From Ecdyonurus torrentis (taxonomy: Eukaryota > Arthropoda > Insecta > Ephemeroptera > Heptageniidae), in contig OX439131.1 in the NCBI GenBank assembly GCA_949318235.1, positions 44,737,726-44,801,725 on the forward strand: a DNA stretch of 64,000 nt. The letters run 5' to 3'. The notes beneath the pieces were generated by a model. It was not told the origin of the DNA. It worked only from the letters and a program-made list of their open reading frames with translations, and ran no database searches. The position numbers and the translations under genes are program-made. Positions 58,101 to 64,000 of the stretch are shown here, piece by piece (position 1 is the first letter of the stretch; each line of letters starts with the position of its first letter).

Positions 58101-60940
58101 GCTATATAAATTTGTGTATGAATAATATTTAATTGATTACAGTAACAGTAACTGAAGTAAAGGACAGATATATTTTTTTTTAACTGATTTTTTTACTCTG
58201 ATTTTATATGCTAAAAATGCTGAAAGATCCTAAAACATAAAAATGGTTGGTAGCTTATTATAGAAATGAAAAACATGGGAGAATGATGAAGTTACAAGGT
58301 GTAGGATTCAAAGCCCGCTATATTTTATATTTTCTGCATCTTTATTATTTTATGCACATGAAAAAATCTATAAGCAACAATTTTCAATGCGGGGAAAAAA
58401 AAAAAAAAAAAAAAAGGCTGTCCTTTAATACATAACATTACAGTCATGATGGGTAAATCCATTTGAATATACAATTGAATTGATTTTATCATCCATGTGA
58501 CTCAGACTACAGTACTAACTCCAATTTTTACTTTGCTAGAGCTTAGCAGAGAGCCTGGTGTCACCACAAACTCCTCCCAATGGTGCAATGCCTAGAAGCA
58601 GAGGTCACTCAGGCTCTGAGGGATTTTCTCAGTCTCGATCCCGATCTTCATCAGAGGAACCTGTAAGTTTTACATTCATTGTAGTAACATTTATTTATAC
58701 TACACATTTAGTGTTGAACTTTTCAACATTTTTAATAATATATGAAAATTAGTGGTACTTAGAATCATTATAGCTCATAACATAACTATTTATTTTATTT
58801 TTTGAGAAAATTCAACTTTTAATGAATTCAATTTTTAAGAATACTAGAAGTATATTAATAATTTATTGCTATTTTTACTATGAATAGCAGCATGAAATTC
58901 ACTACAGGACATCTGAAATTTCCTGTTTCAAAATTTGTTAAATGTACTGTGTACTAATATTATACTTATTATTGAAAGATTGATAATTAAAAGATAGATA
59001 GAAACACATAAAAAAGAGAGGTAAAAGATTTTTGGGGAATGGGAGATAATGAGCTTAGTTCAGGGACCCCGCAAAAGAGAGAGAAAAATATTCAAACCCA
59101 GGCCGAAATATGACGCATAGTGCGCCGTATGCACGGTGGTATGAACTAGAAGCTCGTAAGCAAATAGAGATTAGTTAATTAATTAAAGGATTTTTTTGGC
59201 TTACAAAAGTAAATTAATTAGCAAAAACATCACACCAAAATATTCAGCACGACTCGTCGATTATTTTTCCCTTTTCCTTTTTGTGTTGTCCATCTTTACC
59301 CTCTATTTTATCCCACTATCTTTCTATTTTTCTACTCCCTGGCTTACATAAAGTTTGTTTTTTGGTATATTCGTTGCATTTCAAATATTTGGCGCGCCTC
59401 GGAGTAGCAGCCAATCCGCGGTGGAAGCTAAGCGTCCACCGAGGCTGCGGGTATATAAGGCCGCGCAGTCTATGCTACTCCAGCAGTCGATCTCTGACCA
59501 GGGCTACTCTCTGGTAGATCACTGCTTCTCTCTCCTCACCATGCTGATGAGGCCCAGTAGGCCGAAACAGCGTTGTCCATGGTTAGAGAGAGTCGCGCCG
59601 AATATTTTGGTGTGACGTTTTTGCTAATTAATTTACTTTTGTAAGCCAAAAATAATCCTCTAATTAATTATCTAATCTCTATTTGCTTACGAGCTTCTAG
59701 TTCATACCACCGTGCATACGGCGCACTATGCGTCATATTTCGGCCTGGGTTTGAATATTTTTCTCTCTCTTTTGCGGGGTCCCTGAACTAAGCTCATTAT
59801 CTCCCATTCCCCAAAAATCTTTTACCTCTATTTTGTATGTGTTTCTATCTATCTTTTAATTATCAACCTATCGCAAAGTCCATTTTTTGCTAATTATATA
59901 TTTATTATCATTGAAAGAGTGAATAATTGGGTAAATGAATAACAAATAAAAGTGTTTCAGAATGAATAAAAAAAAATGCAATCATAAACTAGAGGATCTA
60001 ATTACTGCTAAATGCCAGTAAATATAAAATTATTTGGCTTATATTTTGTGTTTTTCACAGAGATCACTGCCTACTGCTGCCCAGTATGCCAAGCACCAGG
60101 AGCTGAAATTGAAAGTGGAGGAAAGTCAGAAAAAAGTAAGTGTACCCCCCCCCCCCCCCCACCCCCAATAGTTAACAGAATTATCAGCAAGGGTCTTACC
60201 ACAGTGGAAGTTCTATGGAGAGGTGGAGGTCTTTCGTGGCACATTGTTTTGTTATAAAAAAGTTTATTTCAGAACTTTTGTTATAACAAAATACTGTGTC
60301 AATTAAGACCTCGACCTCTCCATAGAAATTCTACTTTGGTAAGGCCCTTGCTGGTAATTCTATCTTTTTCTTTATTATTGATCTTAACCACGATGGTTTT
60401 TTCCTTAAATTGATTGTTGTATGCATACTACAAATTAATAAGTTTAAAAAAATATTTAGAAAATAGTTGGTAGAGATTAGAGCACGTTGAATTGAAAATT
60501 AATAAAACGCGAAAATTCTCTAATTTAAATAGTAAATTGGGACTAGGGATCAAATATTCTAGCTTGAGCTAGTTAAAAAGTAGACGTTAAAGGGATGGAG
60601 GTATTTGACACTATACCTCCATCCCTTTAACGTCTACTTTTTAACTAGCTCAAGCTAGAATATTTTATCCCTAGTCCCAATTTACTATTTAAATTAGAGA
60701 ATTTTCGCGTTTTATTAATTTTCAATTCAACGTGCTCTAATCTCTACCAACTATTTTCTAAATATTTTTTTAAACTTATTAATACTAACCGCGATGGTTT
60801 TTTCCTAATACGCGTATGCATACTACATACTAACATAGAGGGGTCTGAGGTGCTGTATTTTCAGATATTGATTATTGTCAATTGCCATCAGCTACCTATT
60901 GTGGCTTCTTATTTTTTCCTTCTCTTTTTAAGTTAATGCA

Positions 60941-60971
<31 letters not shown>

Positions 60972-63644
60972 AACAATTACTTTTTTTAATATTCACCTTA
61001 AATATTTGATGTTTTAGCTGCTGGCCTTGCAAGAACATCAAGCAGCATTAGTTGCTCTACAGCACAAGGCACAGGAGCAACTGAGAGAGGCCCAGGCCCA
61101 GCAGGTATGTACCAATGCAGCTTGTGAGTAACATTGTATTATGTGTATATATAACATTCAATGTCATGTTGCAGGGCGCTCTCTTAGCTCGAGGTGATGA
61201 TGAATCTCAAGCTAATATTTCTACCAATATGGAACATTTAAGCAGCAGAATGCAGACTCTGCAAGATATGTTCCTTAATAGAAATGAGGTAAAAAATACT
61301 TCATCATTATTATTTTTTGTGCTATCTTCATTTTCATTTTTTTCTTTTTATGTAATAAATGATTTATATCCATCTATTACTAGGCCTATTATTATATGTA
61401 TATTTTTTGGTGTGTGCTACTGTAATGGTTGAAAATTTGTTTACTTTAGTACGTTAATGTTACATGGTAGGGGGAAAACAAATCGCAAAATTAGCTTTTA
61501 AGTGTTTTGATGAGTTAGGATATAAATGCCAGAGCAGTCCACAATTAAAACCATTTTATAATAAAGCTCAGGACAATTGTATCATGCAGCTCCCTTTTTA
61601 ATATTGTTATGTTTACTTTTATTCTTGGGAAAAAAAAAGTAAAAATGTTTACAAGCAAATGAGATTTAAATAGGTTAAATTTGAGTGTTTTGTAGATTCA
61701 ATAATTAAACTAACATTTTGTTCAGCCTGAGCAATAACTTTAGTGTTTGTTAGGTGGCACATTTGCTTGGAGAGCAAGATGAGGAGCTGGAGGCAGAGCA
61801 CTCTGCTCTGCAAGAGCGACTACAGGAGCTACATGGACGTAAACAAACCATGGAGCGACTGGCCAGAGACCTGCAGGCCCTTGGAGAGGCCCCTAATTCT
61901 CACAATGATGCAGCTGCTCACCACAATGGTAACTACATTTAATGTGGCATTTCCTTTCAATACAAACAGAACAGTAGTCCTATATTACATTGATAGGGTG
62001 TTAATAGTAGAAAAACATATAAAAATAAAACGTGTATGGTCAAACTGTATGTGTAACTACCTTGTGTCCATTTTTGGTAATTGTTCAACTATAAAATATA
62101 AAAATCGTTCTAGGAAAGGATTTTTTATTGTTATTATTATTATGTACTTGGCATTTTGTCCTAGTAAAAAAAAAGGGAGGAGGGGCATAAAATGCTGTGC
62201 AAAAATCAATTAATGTACTGTCCTTTTATTTAAGGTAACTTGTTTTATAGCTGTTTCTATTTATGCATTATTTTAGAATTATAAAACAATAATATGAATA
62301 GAGATCACGTTTAAAATCGCAATTTTACTCTATCACTGCAGTATTTTAGGTTTGTAGATATGGCTTCTTACTTGTGTCATGGAGTACTACTGGAAATAAA
62401 AACAATTTCATGTATTTTGTCTTGTCAGGTGTAAGTACAAGTCATGAGGTCAGCTCAGATGATGAAGTAGAGGAGGAGGTGTCTGAGGTGTCGGACAAGA
62501 TGGAGGAGCTAAGTCGTATGAAGTCTCGCCTTGCACAGCTGCAGGCCATGGTTGCTGCTGTCAACAATGGAGAAGTGCCACACGTGAGTTGATTAAAACT
62601 TATGCATGCAATAACCTGCATTGTTGATATTGCAGCTTTCTCTTTTAATGAAAGTGATGTTTTTTATTTTATTATTATTATTATTATTATTTTTTGTGTG
62701 TGTGAATTTCAAATATTTTACAAGAAATTTTATGACCAAGCATATTAACTACAGTCAACCGGGGTGAAACAGAAACTTTAATCATGTGCAAGCTTTCACT
62801 TTTCTCTATCTCACTCACTGATCTATATAATAAGGATAGAGCATTGCTATACTCCTGCTATAAGCAGCAGTGAATTTTTATCACAGGCGGCAGAATTGCT
62901 TGAACTGTAAGGGTAGTAATTTTTTTTAATCCACTCTGGCAGCTGGATTGGTGGAAAGCAGGCCGCATGTATGGGTTGATTGGCTAAAGGTTAGCTCAGG
63001 GTGAACAAGGGGAGGGAAAAACATTGCCCGATTGACGATTTTGACAGCCCTAATTTTGTTAAGCATTGGGTAACATTGCAATTTGCCACATGCGATTTTC
63101 TTCCAGCTGACTAACATTATCTTGAAGTGGCAAGAGCCTGTATCTCCCCCTGATCTCACTAGACTCGGAGCACTTTGAAAGCCGGCCTGTGATTGGCTTT
63201 CAATTTCACCCCAGTTGACTGCAGTTTAGTTTGGGGGAAAAAAAATCTTACCAAGGTTTTTTATGATCATTTTTAGTTGAGTTTGATTATGAATTAACAG
63301 GCAAAAATAATATCTTTACTTTATCCAAAATATTGTGTAATGCAACAATAATTAATATCTCAACATGTTAAATTAAACATTGTTGTTTACAGGAGACTGT
63401 GAAAGTTGCCCTGACAAGCGGTGCAGTTTTCCGAGTCTCGGACGCTCAGAGAGGAGGCTCCTCCAGCAAACCTGATAACAATGTGTTGAGTTCTGAGTCC
63501 ACTCCAAGTAGCTACCTGGAGGCACAAGTCCTTGAGATACAGATGAAGACTCAGTAAGTTTGAAGTTTTATTTGATATTTTTATTGTAGTGTTTCACCTG
63601 AGATACACACGTGGGTTCAATAAGTTTTAACAAGAGTTCTCAGT

Positions 63645-63676
<32 letters not shown>

Positions 63677-63943
63677 GAGACATTAAATTTAAAAATGGGC
63701 ACCTATTATATAGCTTATGGCATAAAACATTTTTATTTGCAGTTTACAATTTTTAAGTTGCTGAACCTTAAAGTTTTTGTAAGCTATTGCTTTTGTTTTG
63801 ATAATTTTTTATTTTGGTTTGTGCAGACAGCTGGACAAGGCAAAGCAGCGCCTGCAGCAGCTGAGGGAGCTGCTTGGAACTGTGGGCATGGCTGATGATG
63901 AGACAGAGGAGGGAGAGGACAGAGAAGATGCTGCATCTACAAG
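55166..63943 (+). CDS. PCM1: pericentriolar material 1 (PCM1)-like, 3' end outside window
   Basis: PCM1 is the scaffold of centriolar satellites, needed to deliver centrosomal and ciliary proteins. Fifteen phase-consistent exons give 591 residues from the ATG at 55166 (MSSSGRPTGTVPKVKSRPN). The first 130 residues are Ser/Arg/Gln-rich. Family-like helices follow: VLSRLNQIRDYVKQTSALMD (about 150-170), LLALQEHQAALVALQHKAQE (about 323-342, matching vertebrate LQGRQAALLALQHKAE), HLLGEQDEELEAEHSALQER, an acidic patch SSDDEVEEEVSEVSDKMEEL, and RMKSRLAQLQAMVAAV. The whole segment is predicted coiled coil alternating with Ser-rich linkers. Vertebrate PCM1 is about 2,000 residues, so about a quarter is seen. 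Exon 15 reads into TAG in frame after AAGG, but a GTAGCT donor in phase fits better than a stop. An unseen upstream exon is possible. Confidence 0.8.
56429..56741. mobile_element. CAACTGGGGTGAAA element, copy 1
   Basis: The left end is AACTGGGGTGAAATTGAAAC and the right end contains GTTTCACCCCAC, then TTCACCTTGGTTGACTGTAC. Inside the left end are CACTTTTCCCTATCTCACT and, near the right end, AGAGCACTTTAAAAGC..GGTCTGTGATTGG, both shared with copy 2. It lies in the intron between PCM1 exons 5 and 6. Confidence 0.75.
57196..57331. mobile_element. 136-bp foldback, GAAACCAG..AAGGGC family, copy 1
   Basis: GATAGGAGAAACCAGAAAGG..CTTTACCATAGTGAAGAG is mirrored by CTCTTCACTATGGTAAGGCC..CTGGTTTCTTCTATC. 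The loop includes AATATTGCTAGCATC. It is preceded by a poly(A) run (57170-57193) and followed by CTAACCATGCGATGGTT. A related element is at 60179-60362. Confidence 0.8.
59401..59461 (+). promoter_or_regulatory. CCAAT/TATA promoter-like module of the ribozyme cassette
   Basis: CCAAT (59411-59415) lies 37 bp before TATATAA (59452-59458). Between them is a hairpin: GCAGCC (59407-59412) with GGCTGC (59443-59448), enclosing GGTGGA (59420-59425) with TCCACC (59435-59440). GGAGTAGCA (59401-59409) and TGCTACTCC (59473-59481) are perfect inverted repeats around the module. If TATA is used, transcription would begin near 59482 and run into the ribozyme. Confidence 0.45.
59528..59592 (+). ncRNA. type I hammerhead ribozyme
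   Basis: This is a self-cleaving RNA. The core CTGATGA is at 59544-59550. Stem II is GGCC (59551-59554) with GGCC (59560-59563), loop CAGTA. GAAA is at 59564-59567. Stem III is ACA (59567-59569) with TGT (59574-59576), loop GCGT. The cleavage nucleotide is C59577 in GTC. Stem I is ACCATG (59538-59543) with CATGGT (59578-59583), extended across an internal loop (CTC / TA) by CTCTCTC (59528-59534) with GAGAGAG (59586-59592). All invariant core nucleotides are present. Stem I is open, hence type I. The 3-bp stem III is the minimal form known from animal retroelement-associated hammerheads, which often act as dimers. Confidence 0.93.
60179..60362. mobile_element. 184-bp foldback, GAAACCAG..AAGGGC family, copy 2
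   Basis: GAATTATCAGCAAGGGTCTT then ACCACAGTGGAAGTTCTATG and GAGAGG are mirrored by CCTCTCCATAGAAATTCTAC..TTTGGTAAGGCC..CTTGCTGGTAATTC. It follows a poly(C) run (60147-60160) just after PCM1 exon 9. The CAGNAAGGGC..TTACCA..GTGRA pattern links it to 57196-57331. Confidence 0.75.
60433..60784. mobile_element. 352-bp near-perfect palindrome
   Basis: The arms of about 170 bp differ at only one or two positions (for example GATCAAATATT against AATATTTTATC) around a spacer of about 10 bp near 60608 (GGAGGTATTTGACACTATAC). Outside both ends is a partly conserved direct repeat: ACCACGATGGTTTTTTCCTT..GTATGCATACTACA at about 60388 and ACCGCGATGGTTTTTTCCTA..GTATGCATACTACA at about 60787. There is no open frame. 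Confidence 0.9.
62748..63225. mobile_element. CAACTGGGGTGAAA element, copy 2 (478 bp)
   Basis: The left end is ACTACAGTCAACCGGGGTGA and the right end is TCACCCCAGTTGACTGCAGT. Shared with copy 1 are CTTTTCTCTATCTCACT near the left and GAGCACTTTGAAAGC..GGCCTGTGATTGGC near the right. It lies in the intron between PCM1 exons 13 and 14. No protein frame is present. Confidence 0.8.
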
Positions 63944-64000
63944 GTAGCTTCCAGCATCATAACACACGAAGAACATATCTCTGATGTTGACTTGATGTTA

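Larger units (their letters stand above)
55166..58662 (+). other. PCM1: PCM1-like exons 1-8
   Basis: Exons are 55166-55285, 55357-55483, 55667-55758, 55842-55949, 56208-56306, 56848-56964, 57830-57934 and 58540-58662. Contents in order: basic/Ser N-terminus; QQSSSSQSRSRKPRNTRSQL; SERLR-type linker DTHVSHERLRGNSSDFSSRS; Ser-rich SAESEARKEASSSQTSRRQD; conserved helix SRLNQIRDYVKQTSALMDSL; helix KLEVIKLSNMNADLRDSEKK; HLERFTQLLDLVKTQEDT; phosphoserine-like SQSRSRSSSEEP. Confidence 0.78.
58980..59871. mobile_element. about 890-bp foldback element carrying a hammerhead ribozyme
   Basis: The arms (about 285 bp) run from TTGATAATTAAAAGATAGAT at the left to ATCTATCTTTTAATTATCAA at the right. They share GGTAAAAGATTTTTGGGGAA, TGACGCATAGTGCGCCGTAT and CACCAAAATATTC (and complements) with few differences. 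The centre (59262-59597) is unique: a pyrimidine-rich stretch followed by a GC-rich cassette bounded by AAATATTTGGCGCG (59384) and CGCGCCGAATATTT (59595). No protein frame is convincing. It lies in the intron between PCM1 exons 8 and 9. Confidence 0.85.
60061..63943 (+). other. PCM1: PCM1-like exons 9-15
   Basis: Exons are 60061-60135, 61018-61104, 61175-61288, 61754-61928, 62429-62583, 63393-63553 and 63827-63943. They encode AAQYAKHQELKLKVEESQKK, LLALQEHQAALVALQHKAQE, a helix ending RMQTLQDMFLNRNE, LGEQDEELEAEHSALQERLQ, the acidic patch plus RMKSRLAQLQAMVAAVNNGE, a Ser-rich linker with SYLEAQVLEIQMKTQ, and LDKAKQRLQQLRELLGTVGM followed by an acidic tail (DDETEEGEDREDAAST). Most of the gene's large introns hold foldback elements. 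Confidence 0.8.

Noticed and set aside
63941..63949. In-frame TAG after PCM1 exon 15 as a stop codon
   Set aside because: A donor GTAGCT begins at exactly the expected phase and PCM1 proteins are much longer; a short isoform cannot be excluded.

Overview
This is a nuclear genome window from a ciliated animal, most likely an invertebrate. It holds three intron-rich genes with GT-AG introns, all of animal type: MADD/Rab3-GEP on the minus strand, a DNAH7-type axonemal dynein heavy chain on the plus strand, and a PCM1-like centriolar-satellite gene on the plus strand that runs off the right edge. Introns and spacers are strongly AT-rich and full of short palindromic (foldback/MITE-like) elements, homopolymers and microsatellites. 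The sequence alone does not fix the phylum. No bacterial gene, viral gene, CRISPR array, tRNA or rRNA was seen.

Layout. 1-2483: MADD 3' UTR or spacer. 2484-25753 (minus): MADD, 34 coding exons reconstructed with every exon phase agreeing, about 1,903 residues, from the DENN module at the right to the conserved C-terminus at the left. 25754-34034: an 8.3 kb spacer between divergent genes, with foldback elements, a LINE-like 3' tail, a long (AC)n tract and a CpG-rich promoter-like island. 34035-52985 (plus): dynein heavy chain, 54 exons, about 3,609 residues, six AAA modules plus stalk, with a short N-terminal tail. 52986-55165: spacer holding a 1.46 kb hAT-like giant palindrome. 55166-63943 (plus): the first 15 PCM1 exons (591 residues), continuing beyond the window.

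The dynein (ciliary motor) and PCM1 (centriolar satellites, ciliogenesis) are both cilium/centrosome genes. MADD acts in Rab3/Rab27 vesicle traffic. Nothing in the sequence shows that the three are co-regulated.

The most striking object lies in a PCM1 intron. A foldback element (about 58980-59871) carries a central cassette with CCAAT and TATA motifs, a stem-loop and, at 59528-59592, a complete type I hammerhead self-cleaving ribozyme: CTGATGA core, GGCC/GGCC stem II, GAAA, 3-bp stem III, cleavage after GTC, and a two-part stem I. Other notable points are an AAA3 module whose usual GPPGGGRN motif is lost, a GC-AG intron held by reading frame, a MADD 12-nt microexon, and a natural empty-site/filled-site pair that records a MITE insertion inside one arm of the hAT palindrome.
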